Assembly (NCBI RefSeq): GCF_016458275.1
Contig: NZ_JAEMHM010000031.1
Span: 1-41,557 of the forward strand
From: Geomesophilobacter sediminis
GTDB lineage: Bacteria > Desulfobacterota > Desulfuromonadia > Geobacterales > Geobacteraceae
Length of the DNA stretch: 41,557 nt
Direction: 5' to 3'
Shown piece after piece: positions 31,727 to 40,531 of this stretch. The position numbers and the translations under genes are program-made. Numbering within the stretch: the stretch's first letter is position 1; the number at the start of each line of letters is the position of its first letter. Below the pieces are notes generated by a model. It was given only the letters and a program-made list of their open reading frames with translations, made no database searches and was not told the origin of the DNA.

Positions 31727-31771
31727 TGGTCCGTTTTTCCCCATAATTCCTTACTCACAAGGAGTCGGACC

Positions 31772-32944
31772 ATGGCTGACAGACAGAAGACGGTAGGCAT
31801 TCTGACCGGCGGCGGCGATGTCCCGGGGCTCAACCCCGCTCTCAAGACTTTGGTGAACCGCGCGGCGGAAAGCGGCTACCGCGTGGTCGGCATCCGGCGC
31901 GGCTGGGGCGGGCTTCTCAACTACAACGTGGATGATCCCCAGGCGGGGGATGGGGTGGTGATGCAGCTCGACCGGCAGAAGGTGCGGACGGTGGATCGCT
32001 CCGGGGGCACCTTTCTCCACACCAGCCGGACCAACCCGGGCAAGGTGGCCAACGCGGAGGTGCCGGAATTTCTCCGTTCCAACGAGTACGATCCCGGCGC
32101 GAAGCTAAGCCACGACTTCACCCGGCACGTCCTCGCCAACCTGGAGCGCCTGGAGATCGACGCCCTGATCCCGATCGGCGGCGACGACACGCTGAGCTAC
32201 GCCGAGCGGTTGCACCGGGAAGGGTTTCCGGTAGTGGCGATACCCAAGACCATGGATAACGACGTCTACGGGACCGACTACTGCATCGGCTTTTCCACCG
32301 CGGTCACCCGCAGCATCAACTTCATCCACAACCTCCGCACCAGCGCCGGCTCGCACGAGCGGATCGCGGTGGTGGAACTTTTCGGTCGCAACTCCGGCGA
32401 GACCTCCCTGGTATCGGCCTATCTTTCCGGCGTGGACCGGGCGCTGATTTCCGAGGTCCCCTTCGACGTGGAAAAGCTCGCCTTCCTCCTGCAAGAGGAC
32501 AAGAAGGACAATCCCAGCAACTACGCCATGGTGACCGTCTCCGAGGGGGCCTCGCTCATCGGCGGGCAGATCGTCGAGTACGGCCAGGAGGATGCCTACG
32601 GGCACCGCAAGCTGGGCGGGATCGGGGTCGTGGTGAGCGAAGCGATCAAGAACCTGACCGGCTCCCACATCATCTACCAGCCCCTCTCCTACCTGATGCG
32701 CAGCGGCGCCCCCGACTCCCTCGACCTCATGGTCGCCTTCAACTACGCGAACATGGCGATGGACCTCGTCGCCGAAGGGATGTCCGGGCGGATGGTCGCC
32801 CTGCAAGGCGGGACCTACACCCACATCCCGATCAGTTCGATCATGCAAGGGCAGAAGCGGGTCGACGTGGCCGAGCTCTACGACTCGGAAGAGTACCGGC
32901 CCAAGGTCCGCCACGTACTGGGCAAGCCGATGTTCCTCTACTGA
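31772..32944 (+). CDS. 6-phosphofructokinase, pyrophosphate-type signature
   Basis: 390 residues from the ATG at 31772 (AAGGAG upstream). PFK phosphorylates fructose 6-phosphate in glycolysis. Family motifs are [15 protein letters not shown] near the start, [14 protein letters not shown] (GGDDT at 136-140) and PKTMDND (158-164). Classical ATP enzymes have GGDGS and PGTIDND at these places; the Asp and Lys found here are the pair that marks pyrophosphate use. With PPi the reaction is reversible and could run towards gluconeogenesis, which would suit a cell with two PEP carboxykinases. Some ATP enzymes of other clades share part of this signature, so the donor needs testing. Confidence 0.88.
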   Translation: MADRQKTVGILTGGGDVPGLNPALKTLVNRAAESGYRVVGIRRGWGGLLNYNVDDPQAGDGVVMQLDRQKVRTVDRSGGTFLHTSRTNPGKVANAEVPEFLRSNEYDPGAKLSHDFTRHVLANLERLEIDALIPIGGDDTLSYAERLHREGFPVVAIPKTMDNDVYGTDYCIGFSTAVTRSINFIHNLRTSAGSHERIAVVELFGRNSGETSLVSAYLSGVDRALISEVPFDVEKLAFLLQEDKKDNPSNYAMVTVSEGASLIGGQIVEYGQEDAYGHRKLGGIGVVVSEAIKNLTGSHIIYQPLSYLMRSGAPDSLDLMVAFNYANMAMDLVAEGMSGRMVALQGGTYTHIPISSIMQGQKRVDVAELYDSEEYRPKVRHVLGKPMFLY

Positions 32945-32993
32945 CAAGGTCCGTTCCCCCTAGCCCCGGTTTCCCCTGACCGCCGGAGGCGTA

Positions 32994-34628
32994 ATGCACC
33001 GCGCCGACATATCCAAACATTTCCGCTGGATCGGCAGCTTGACGCCACGGGCGATCACCACCGCCTACGCCGTCACCAGCTGTTCCTGGCTCATCTGGGC
33101 GCGCATCGCCATCGGCTGGGTTTCCGGACGGAACCCCCGGTTGCACAGCTTACTCGACCTCTACCTGGAACTGCTCGGGCTCCTGGTTACCTCCGTCATC
33201 GTCTATGTCCTTTGCAGTCGTCTGGAAAAACGCCACGTTCTGAGTGAGACGCGGCTGAGGGAGGAGGCGTCCCGCGATGTCCTGACCGGGCTTTTCAACC
33301 GCGGCGCCTTCGACGAGTTCCTGTTCCAGTCGCTGGGTCACGCAGAGCGCCATCAGGAGGCGCTGGCCGTGATGCTGCTCGACCTGGACGGGTTCAAGGG
33401 TGTCAACGACCGGTTCGGCCATCCCGGGGGGGATGAACTCCTGCGCGAGGTCGGGCAGCGTCTTTCCGACTGCTGCGCCCGCTACGGCGACGACGTCGTC
33501 GCCCGCATGGGTGGGGACGAATTTGCCGTGCTGCAGCGGGCGCCGCGCCTTCCGGACGCCCCGCGGATCGTAGCGGAAAGGATGCTGGCTGCCCTCGCCA
33601 AGCCGTTTCTTTTGGCCGGGGAGCGGGTTTCGATCAGCGGCAGTATCGGGATCGCCATTTTCCCGGAAGACGCTACCGACCAGGACCGTCTGCTCAAGTA
33701 CGCCGACCTCGCCCTCTACAAAGCGAAGGAACAGGGGCGTGCCACCTATTGTTTCTATGGGGAAGAGTGGGATGGGGCGGGAGACGAACGGGCTCAGCTG
33801 GAGCAGGCGCTGGCCCGGGCGCTGGAGCAGGACGAACTGTTCCTGGTCTACCAGCCCAAGCTCGATACCGCGAACATGCGGATGGTGGGGGTGGAGGCCC
33901 TGATCCGCTGGCACCACCCCCATCTGGGCGAGCTGACCGCGGGGAGTTTCGTGCCGTTGGCGGAAAAGGCCGGCCTGATCTGGCCGCTTACCCAGTGGGT
34001 GCTCAAGGCCGCGTGCCGCCAGGCAGCGAGCTGGTACCGCGATGCGGGCTGCGACGTCAACGTGGCGGTGAATATGTCCCCGTCGGTCTTCGCTCACACC
34101 GATCTGGAGATGGTGATCGAGGATGCGCTGCACCAAAGCGGGCTTCCGCCGGATCGGCTGACGCTGGAGATCACCGAGGAATCCCTCATGGTGTACGAAG
34201 AGAAGGCGCGCCAGGTGCTGGACCGGCTGACCCGCATGGGGGTGAACCTGCAGATCGACGACTTCGGAACCGGCTATTCCTCCCTCGCATCGCTGCGGCA
34301 GTTCCACTTCCAGGCGCTCAAGATCGACCGCTCTTTTGTTACCGACGTGGTTACTTCCTCCGACGATGCGGCCATCGCCACCACCATCATGTTCATGTCC
34401 AAATGTCTCGATATGGACGCGATCGCCGAAGGGGTCGAGTCCGAGGCCCAGATGGATTTCCTCACCTCCATCGATTGCCGTCTCATGCAGGGTTACTATT
34501 TCGCCCGTCCCCTGACCGCCGAAGCGGTCACCGCCTTCATCGAAAAGCTGGATGACCAGAGAGAAGCGCAGGCGAGTTCACCGCCGGCGGTGAACCCTGA
34601 GGAGGATAGCCCGGAGGGGGAGGAGTGA
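32994..34628 (+). CDS. Membrane GGDEF-EAL protein (cyclic-di-GMP turnover)
   Basis: 544 residues. Two N-terminal hydrophobic helices (about residues 20-44 and 52-74) with a short loop, so it senses little outside the membrane. A GGDEF domain follows (MGGDEFAVL, motif at 173-177, intact), then an EAL domain (GVEALIRWHHP, NVAVNMSP, EITEESL, IDDFGTGYSSL, KIDRSFV), also with its key residues. Both synthesis and breakdown of c-di-GMP look possible. The product-inhibition site, RxxD five residues before GGDEF, reads YGDD, so that feedback is probably lost. GGAGG precedes the ATG. It lies 49 bp after the PFK gene and may be cotranscribed. Confidence 0.92.
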   Translation: MHRADISKHFRWIGSLTPRAITTAYAVTSCSWLIWARIAIGWVSGRNPRLHSLLDLYLELLGLLVTSVIVYVLCSRLEKRHVLSETRLREEASRDVLTGLFNRGAFDEFLFQSLGHAERHQEALAVMLLDLDGFKGVNDRFGHPGGDELLREVGQRLSDCCARYGDDVVARMGGDEFAVLQRAPRLPDAPRIVAERMLAALAKPFLLAGERVSISGSIGIAIFPEDATDQDRLLKYADLALYKAKEQGRATYCFYGEEWDGAGDERAQLEQALARALEQDELFLVYQPKLDTANMRMVGVEALIRWHHPHLGELTAGSFVPLAEKAGLIWPLTQWVLKAACRQAASWYRDAGCDVNVAVNMSPSVFAHTDLEMVIEDALHQSGLPPDRLTLEITEESLMVYEEKARQVLDRLTRMGVNLQIDDFGTGYSSLASLRQFHFQALKIDRSFVTDVVTSSDDAAIATTIMFMSKCLDMDAIAEGVESEAQMDFLTSIDCRLMQGYYFARPLTAEAVTAFIEKLDDQREAQASSPPAVNPEEDSPEGEE

Positions 34629-34664
34629 CCCCGGAAGCATCCCGGGGTGGGGCGACGATGACCC

Positions 34665-34690
34665 TGCGGCAGCGCCGTTCCCGGCGCGGA
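34665..34690 (+). repeat. REP-like element, diverged
   Basis: GCGGCAGCGCCGTTCCCGGC then GCGGA. It has the stem of the family but an altered head. Confidence 0.45.
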
Positions 34691-34834
34691 TGAAAAAGCC
34701 GATCGCGCTGAAAACGGCGCATCGAGCCAAGGCCGGGACCCTCTCGACTGGTGCGGCGAGATCGTATATATTGGGTCATTCTTTGCGTGCCTCTGTAACC
34801 TCTGCGGTGCGCTTTTGTTTTTCCGAGGGTAGCC

Positions 34835-35875
34835 ATGATCGAAATCGACGGCAGCGAGGGGGAAGGGGGCGGACAGATGCTCCGCACCGCCATATCCCTT
34901 TCCTGCATTACCGGAAAGCCGTTCCGCATCTTTCACATCCGTGCCGGCCGGGAAAAGCCGGGGCTGAAGCGCCAGCACCAAGTCGCGGTGCAGGCGGCGG
35001 CGCGGCTTTGCGGGGCGGAAGTCGTCGGCGACGGCCTCGGCTCCACGGATCTCACCTTCGCTCCCGGCCCGGTGGTCCCCGGCGATTACTCCTTCGACAT
35101 CGGCACCGCCGGTTCCACCACCATGGTGCTGCAGACCCTCATCCCCCCGCTTCTCTTCGCTTCCGGCCCCAGCCGCCTCTATCTCTTCGGGGGAACCCAC
35201 GTCCCGTTCAGTCCGAGTTGGGAATTCCTTGCCGAGGTCTACCTCCCGACGCTGGAAGGGCTGGGCATCAATGTCGCTGCCCAGATGGACCGCGTCGGCT
35301 TTTATCCGAAAGGTGGCGGCAAGGTGCGGGCCGCGGTACGGCCGCTCCAGGAACTCAAACCGCTAGTCGTAGCCAAGCGTGGTGAACTGGTGCGGATCAC
35401 CGGATACAGTGCCGTGGCCAACCTGTCCCGCAGCATCGCCGAGCGGCAGGCGGCGGCCGCGGTTGCGCTGTTGCGGGATAAGCTGGGCACCAAGACGCCG
35501 ATCCGGATCGAGGTGCGGGAAATCCCTTCCTACAGCCCGGGTACCTTCATCTTCTTAAAGGCGGAATATCGTAGCGCGGTGGCGGGATTCTCCGCGCTGG
35601 GGGTACGGGGCAAACCGGCCGAAACGGTGGGCTCCGAGGCCGCCGCCGAACTGCTGACCCACCACGGAAGCAGCATGCCGGTGGATCCGCGCCTGGCGGA
35701 CCAACTGGTCCTTTTTCTGGCCCAGGCTGCCGGCCCCTCTGCCTTCGGGACCTCCCGGGTCAGCAACCACCTGGAGACGAACCTCACGGTGGCGCAGCAC
35801 TTCCTGGAATTCGAGGCGTCGGTGTCGGGGAAAAAGGACGAACCGGGGCTGGTGAGGATCGTGCCGAAGAAATAA
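34835..35875 (+). CDS. rtcA: RNA 3'-terminal phosphate cyclase
   Basis: 346 residues. RtcA turns RNA 3'-phosphates into 2',3'-cyclic phosphates using ATP. The start IEIDGSEGEGGGQMLRTAISLSCITGKPF, the HIRAGREKPGLKRQHQ block, the DIGTAGSTTMVLQTLIPPLLFA motif and FYPKGGGKV are all diagnostic. The C-terminal NHLETNLTVAQHFL contains the histidine expected to be adenylated. No RtcB ligase or RtcR activator gene lies beside it, unlike the E. coli rtcBA operon. No clear promoter is seen in the 206-bp upstream gap, which contains a REP-like unit; a TATATT at 34765-34770 is a possible -10. Confidence 0.96.
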   Translation: MIEIDGSEGEGGGQMLRTAISLSCITGKPFRIFHIRAGREKPGLKRQHQVAVQAAARLCGAEVVGDGLGSTDLTFAPGPVVPGDYSFDIGTAGSTTMVLQTLIPPLLFASGPSRLYLFGGTHVPFSPSWEFLAEVYLPTLEGLGINVAAQMDRVGFYPKGGGKVRAAVRPLQELKPLVVAKRGELVRITGYSAVANLSRSIAERQAAAAVALLRDKLGTKTPIRIEVREIPSYSPGTFIFLKAEYRSAVAGFSALGVRGKPAETVGSEAAAELLTHHGSSMPVDPRLADQLVLFLAQAAGPSAFGTSRVSNHLETNLTVAQHFLEFEASVSGKKDEPGLVRIVPKK

Positions 35876-35994
35876 GGCCCAAAGGGAGGTCTTGATTTGG
35901 TATGGGCAGGGGTGAAGCAAGATGCCCCTGTCTCGGCGCCCCTTTTGAAAAAGGGGGACTTAACACACTCCTGAATCCCGGAAATTCCAAATAG

Positions 35995-36029
35995 AAGAGG
36001 GGCGCAGCCTGAAGCTGCGCCCCTCTTTT
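35995..36029. terminator. Bidirectional terminator between rtcA and the chemoreceptor gene
   Basis: AAGAGGGGCGCAGC (35995-36008), loop CTGAA, GCTGCGCCCCTCTT (36014-36027), then T's; the reverse strand also ends in T-rich sequence. It serves two converging genes. Confidence 0.88.
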
Positions 36030-36065
36030 GTTTCATCAGCCGTGCCGCCGGCGGCCTGCCGGCGC

Positions 36066-38249
36066 TCAGTACCGTTCAAACGCGGTGTCGATGAAGGGTT
36101 CCTTTTCGACCATGTTGAAATCGACGCCGCCCCCTTTCTGGAGCCCGGTTGCCGCCGCGACAGCAGGCATCCGTACCACGACCTCTTTGGTCCGCATCGG
36201 GATCTGTTTGGTCGCCGGGCGCCTCTTCTCCGGAGCCGGTTCATCGATCTTGAAGAAATCTACCGTTGCCTGCAGCTGCTCGGCCTGGGAGGCGAGTTCC
36301 TCGGCGGTGGATGCCATCTCCTCGGCTGCACCGGCATTTTGCTGAATGACCTGGTCCAGCTGCAGGATCGCCTTGTTGATCTGCTCCGCCCCGGTATCCT
36401 GCTCGCGGCACGCCGCGGAAATCTCCTGCACCAGCTCCGCCGTCTTCCTGATGTCCGGAACCAGTTTCTCCAGGAGGTCCCCGGCGTTTTCGGCCACCTG
36501 CACGCTGGAGGTGGAGAGCTCGCCGATCTCTCCGGCGGCCTTCTGGCTCCGCTCGGCGAGCTTGCGCACTTCGGCGGCGACGACCGCAAAACCTTTGCCG
36601 TGCTCCCCGGCCCGCGCCGCCTCGATGGCGGCGTTCAGTGCCAGGAGGTTGGTCTGCCGGGCGATCTCCTCGATGATATGGGTCTTCGACGCGATCTCTT
36701 TCATGGCGGCAACCGATTCGGAGACCGCCTTGCCGCTTTGAATGGCGTCGCTGGCCGATTTGACCGCGATCCGCTCGGTCTGTTGCGAATTGTCCGCGTT
36801 CTGCCGGATGTTCGAGGTCATCTCCTCCATGGAAGAGGATGCCTCCTCGGCTGCCGCCGCCTGTTCGCTGGCTCCCTGCGACATGGTCTCGGAGGTGTTG
36901 CTGAGCTCCTGGCTTCCCGCGGTGACGTTGTTGGCCGCAGCTTTAACCTCCGTCACCACCTCGGTGAGGTTTTTCACCATCAGGGAGAGCGCCTGCATCA
37001 GCTCGTCGTGTTCGGAGCGGAGCTTGACCTCGACCATCAGGTTCCCTCCCGCGATCTCCTTGGCCAGGGCGGTTGCCTTGTTCATCGCCTCGATCAGCAG
37101 GTTCAGGTTGTTCTTGATCTCGTTGAAGTCGCCGTAATAGGTCTCGGAGATCTTCGCGGGGATGTCCCCTTTGGAGATCCGGTCCACGTACTGGGCGGTG
37201 ACGTCGATCGGTTTCACGAAGGCCTCGATGAGCCGGTTGACCCCGGCCAGCAGTTCTCCCCATGCCCCCGGGAACTCCGCGGCGTGCCCCCTGACCTGCA
37301 GTTTTCCCTCCTGGACCGATTGGATCAGCAGGTTCGTCTCGCCGGCAATCTCCTTGATCTGGGCGATCATGGTGACGAGGTTCTTGCTCATGACGTCACG
37401 GTCGGACTTGGGCACGACCTCCACGGTGAGGTCACCTTTGGCGACCCTTTCCGCAGCCAGCGAGGCATCCCGGATATTGGCGGCCATGTTGCGGAACGAG
37501 TCGGCCAGCTGACCGATCTCGTCCTTGGAGGCCACCTCGATCTGGACCTCGACGTCGCCCAGGGCGAGCTTGTCGGCACATCCGGCCAGTTGGGAAACCG
37601 GCCGGCTGATGCTGCGGGTGATCAGGAGCGCGATCACGCCGCCGAGGATCAGCGCGATGGTGGCGATCATGCCGACCATCAGGCGGGCCCGGGACGAAAG
37701 TTTGGCCGCCGCCTCATAGCTCGTGTTGATCCCCGCCTCCTGGTATTTCACCAGTTCGTTGAATGCGGCGAAGATTTTTGCGTCCAGGGGCGCCGCGCTC
37801 TTCTCGAAGTACTGTGCCGCGCGGCTGTTGTTGCCGCCGTTGGCCAGCTCGATGACGTCGTTGTTCGCCTTGCGGGCGTTGTCCAGCGCCTGTTTCGCCT
37901 GGGCGATCAGCTCCTTCCCCTTGTCGGTGTCCTCGAGCTTCTCCAGTTTCTCCATCGCCCCCTTGTATTGCTGGCGCGCCGCATCGATTTTTCCGTTCTC
38001 TTCCTTGCGGGCGTCGGCGTCGGAGACGATGATCAGGTTCTGGATACTGGAGATGATGTTGGTGACTGATTTCGAGCTGTCGTTGGCAAGCCGGATCTTC
38101 GTGTAGCTCGACTGGACGATCCGGTCGAGATCCGAATTCATTCTCGTCATTCCGAACATGCCGATTGCACTGATTGAAAGGAGGAAAAGCAGAATCAATC
38201 CGAACCCTAGCCCCAGCCGTGTCCCGATCTTCAAATCCTGTAATCTCAT
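36066..38249 (-). CDS. Methyl-accepting chemotaxis protein with several HAMP units
   Basis: 727 residues. First membrane helix at about 12-34, a periplasmic four-helix-bundle ligand domain to about 190, second helix at about 192-212. A HAMP domain follows ([26 protein letters not shown]), then further HAMP-like units containing [32 protein letters not shown] and [11 protein letters not shown], so about five in a row. The signalling domain has the universal tip [40 protein letters not shown]. There is no C-terminal CheR-docking pentapeptide. GGAGGG precedes the ATG. The ligand is unknown. Such poly-HAMP chains are also used in receptors that signal in the cytoplasm. Confidence 0.93.
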   Translation of the reverse strand: MRLQDLKIGTRLGLGFGLILLFLLSISAIGMFGMTRMNSDLDRIVQSSYTKIRLANDSSKSVTNIISSIQNLIIVSDADARKEENGKIDAARQQYKGAMEKLEKLEDTDKGKELIAQAKQALDNARKANNDVIELANGGNNSRAAQYFEKSAAPLDAKIFAAFNELVKYQEAGINTSYEAAAKLSSRARLMVGMIATIALILGGVIALLITRSISRPVSQLAGCADKLALGDVEVQIEVASKDEIGQLADSFRNMAANIRDASLAAERVAKGDLTVEVVPKSDRDVMSKNLVTMIAQIKEIAGETNLLIQSVQEGKLQVRGHAAEFPGAWGELLAGVNRLIEAFVKPIDVTAQYVDRISKGDIPAKISETYYGDFNEIKNNLNLLIEAMNKATALAKEIAGGNLMVEVKLRSEHDELMQALSLMVKNLTEVVTEVKAAANNVTAGSQELSNTSETMSQGASEQAAAAEEASSSMEEMTSNIRQNADNSQQTERIAVKSASDAIQSGKAVSESVAAMKEIASKTHIIEEIARQTNLLALNAAIEAARAGEHGKGFAVVAAEVRKLAERSQKAAGEIGELSTSSVQVAENAGDLLEKLVPDIRKTAELVQEISAACREQDTGAEQINKAILQLDQVIQQNAGAAEEMASTAEELASQAEQLQATVDFFKIDEPAPEKRRPATKQIPMRTKEVVVRMPAVAAATGLQKGGGVDFNMVEKEPFIDTAFERY

Positions 38250-38631
38250 AGCACCCTCCCGGGCTCCTCTGTGGTTGTTGCGTCTTTTATAAAACAGTCA
38301 AGGTTGACGTTGACGTCAATGGTTTGATGTCGCTAATGATAGTTGTGTGAGTTCAACCACGACTCTTATCGTAACTTCGGTGACATAACTTTAGTGATTT
38401 GACAAAAATTTTCACAATCGTAACAAAGTCAACGATTCCTTACGGATCCGTAATAACAGACTGATATGACCCGAAAAAACATTCAGCTTCCTGTATGCCT
38501 GTCGGCTGTTTTGGTATGGTCCATTCCGCGCTTTCACCTCCGCTCCGTCGTTCTTGACTTTTTTGATCGCCATGAAAGAATTGGCGATCTGTAATTAACG
38601 AATGCACTTCAATTAAAAGGAGCGTGCGGCG
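38250..38631. other. 382-bp divergent gap between chemoreceptor and dihaem cytochrome
   Basis: No gene. AT-rich in the middle. It contains a perfect TTGACGTCAA palindrome (38310-38319), a minus-strand TATAAA (38291-38286) suited to the chemoreceptor promoter, and a perfect 14-bp palindrome (38440-38453). No confident promoter for the cytochrome was found. Confidence 0.5.
38440..38453. promoter_or_regulatory. Perfect 14-bp palindrome, possible operator
   Basis: TTACGGATCCGTAA, 179 bp before the cytochrome ATG, next to TTTGACAAAAATTTTCACA. A symmetric site of this size could bind a dimeric regulator. No regulator is identified. Confidence 0.3.
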
Positions 38632-40179
38632 ATGAAAACAAAACACTCGATTCCTGTAGTTGCCTGTTTGGTGGCCGCCGGGTTGGTCCTGGCCGCTTCC
38701 CCTTCCTGGACCGACCAGCGGGAGCAACGGAGCAACCCACCTCCGCGGATGCGGGATGCGGTCCAGGATTTCCAGACGCCGCGCGAAGTGCCGCGGACCC
38801 GAACCGAGCAGCAGCTCTCTGATCACGATCGTTCGAACGAATTCAATGCCACGATGGCCCAACCGTCGTCCGAGGCCTTCGCCCAGCAGCCGGACCAGGG
38901 GAAGGTGCTCGGTTTCGAGTTCTACCGTGACCCCTTGGATGCGAAACGCCCGATGACGACCTTCGCCGAGGTCTACAACAAGGACGTCTCCGACAAGCCG
39001 CGGGTGATGGCCGCCCAGCGTGCCCTCCTGGAAAAACGCTATGACCTCACCCCGCGCTTCTCCAGCACCGCGCGGATGAGCCGCGGCAAGCCGGTTCCGG
39101 TGGGCCCGACGGCCCGCCTGCAAGGGGTCTCCTGGGAGCAGCTTGCTTCCATGCCGTGGGACCAGATCAAGGCACAGAACCTGTTCCCGTACCCGCCGCT
39201 GCCGCACCCCAAGCAGGCTACCGGCGGGCAGGTCTTCCCGGACATCCAGATCAAGATGTTCCCGAGGCTGCAGCGCTTCGACGTGGATTACGACCTTCCC
39301 GAAGCATTCATCCCGGAATTCCCTCCCGCCATCTTCCTGCAAAGCCGCCCGGAGCTGGGTGACGTCTCGCGCGGCGAGGTCGTCTCCATCAACAACTTCG
39401 AGCGCCTGTTCAAGGAGATCCTGACCCCGGTGCAACTGGACGGGCTGCGCATGCTGCTCACCCCGCTCCCCCAGGAGGAGTTCAACGCGACCGACGACCG
39501 CAAGAGCGCCGCGCCGAGCCAGGGGGTGGCCTGCTTGGACTGCCACGTCAACGGCCACACCACGGCGCAGTTTCACCTGAGCCCGGACATCCGCCCCCAG
39601 GAGCGGCGCTTCCGGCTCGACACGGTGAGCCTCCGCGGGATGTACAACCAGCAGATCCACTCCTCCAAGCGGAGCCTCCGCTCCGTCGAAGACTTCACCG
39701 AGTTCGAGGACCGTACGGCCTACTTCAACGGCGACCACATCCATGCCGCGAAGAAGGGGCTCATCCAGCTGGACCGGGTCCGGGTCTCCCACATGGCCCA
39801 GATGCAGAACATGTTCGATTTCCCCCCCGCTCCGAAACTCGACCCCGCCGGACGGCTGTACCGCAACCTGGCGACACCGGCGGAACTTGCCGGAGAAGAG
39901 ATCTTCTACGGCAAGGGGCGCTGCGTGCAGTGTCATATGCCGCCGAGCTTCATGGATCAGCAGATGCACGACCTGAAGCTGGAGCGGCTCACCCGCGAAC
40001 CGGGCGACGGTCCGATCAAGACCTTCACCCTGCGCGGCATCAAGGACAGCCCCCCCTACCTGCATGACGGCCGCTGCTTCACCTTGGAGGACACCGTGGA
40101 GTTCTTCAACATCGTGCTGAACCTGCAGCTCACCCGCGAGGAGAAATCCAACCTCGTCTCCTTCATGCAGGTGCTGTAG
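38632..40179 (+). CDS. Dihaem cytochrome c peroxidase-like protein
   Basis: 515 residues with a signal peptide (about 1-24, ending near LAASPSWT). Two c-haem sites: CLDCH (Cys301, His305) and CVQCH (Cys431, His435). The C-terminal part (IKTFTLRGIKDSPPYLHDGRCFTLEDTVEFFNIVLNLQL) closely follows bacterial cytochrome c peroxidase/MauG proteins. The 270-residue N-terminal half is not from that family as far as I can tell; it is Pro- and Arg-rich with no haem. A normal enzyme of this class is about 330 residues. It is secreted and may act on peroxide or as an electron carrier. AAGGAG precedes the ATG; a terminator follows. Confidence 0.85.
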   Translation: MKTKHSIPVVACLVAAGLVLAASPSWTDQREQRSNPPPRMRDAVQDFQTPREVPRTRTEQQLSDHDRSNEFNATMAQPSSEAFAQQPDQGKVLGFEFYRDPLDAKRPMTTFAEVYNKDVSDKPRVMAAQRALLEKRYDLTPRFSSTARMSRGKPVPVGPTARLQGVSWEQLASMPWDQIKAQNLFPYPPLPHPKQATGGQVFPDIQIKMFPRLQRFDVDYDLPEAFIPEFPPAIFLQSRPELGDVSRGEVVSINNFERLFKEILTPVQLDGLRMLLTPLPQEEFNATDDRKSAAPSQGVACLDCHVNGHTTAQFHLSPDIRPQERRFRLDTVSLRGMYNQQIHSSKRSLRSVEDFTEFEDRTAYFNGDHIHAAKKGLIQLDRVRVSHMAQMQNMFDFPPAPKLDPAGRLYRNLATPAELAGEEIFYGKGRCVQCHMPPSFMDQQMHDLKLERLTREPGDGPIKTFTLRGIKDSPPYLHDGRCFTLEDTVEFFNIVLNLQLTREEKSNLVSFMQVL

Positions 40180-40531
40180 GAGCGTAAAGGGGAGGCCGGT
40201 GAACGGTAAACGCCCCGCACCCGGAAAGGGGAGCGGGGCGTTTTTATTGTCGGCAGCGAACTGGAATAAGCGAGGCAATATCTGTGTCAGCACGCCAGCA
40301 CGGAGGGGCGGTTCTGTCAGATGCGGCAGGCATGGACCGGAGAGCCGGATGCAGTGCCACCTCTGCCAAAGTAAAAAAGAAGCGTATACTCTATCTGGGC
40401 TTGCCATTACCAGTCAGGGAGGGGGGAGAGGGCGGACTCTTTAGCAGCGGTTGCGGTGGCAGGGAGAGCAGATGGTCGAATGGGCCGATCCAATGTAACG
40501 ATTTCCAATTCTTGAGAGAAGGAGGACAAAC
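40180..40531. other. 352-bp gap after the dihaem cytochrome
   Basis: It holds the terminator (40208-40248) and a leader with a TATACT at 40385-40390 without a good -35. No gene and no recognised RNA element. Confidence 0.45.
40208..40248 (+). terminator. Terminator of the dihaem cytochrome gene
   Basis: AAACGCCCCGC (40208-40218) pairs with GCGGGGCGTTT (40233-40243), then T's. Confidence 0.88.

Larger units (their letters stand above)
31396..31771. other. 376-bp gap between the Ehr operon and the PFK gene
   Basis: No gene. It contains a REP pair with a T run (31423-31498), a C-rich stretch resembling part of the other dispersed repeats (31560-31592), a further REP unit (31634-31657) and a promoter for the PFK gene (31699-31726). 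Confidence 0.55.

Noticed and set aside
8913-34690. A CRISPR array made from the repeated units
   Set aside because: Units are scattered, occur in both orientations and lack regular spacers; no cas genes are present.
36042-40407. Long frames opposite the chemoreceptor (36042-38069) and opposite the dihaem cytochrome (38440-40407)
   Set aside because: Antisense to well-supported genes, no start signals, no family similarity.
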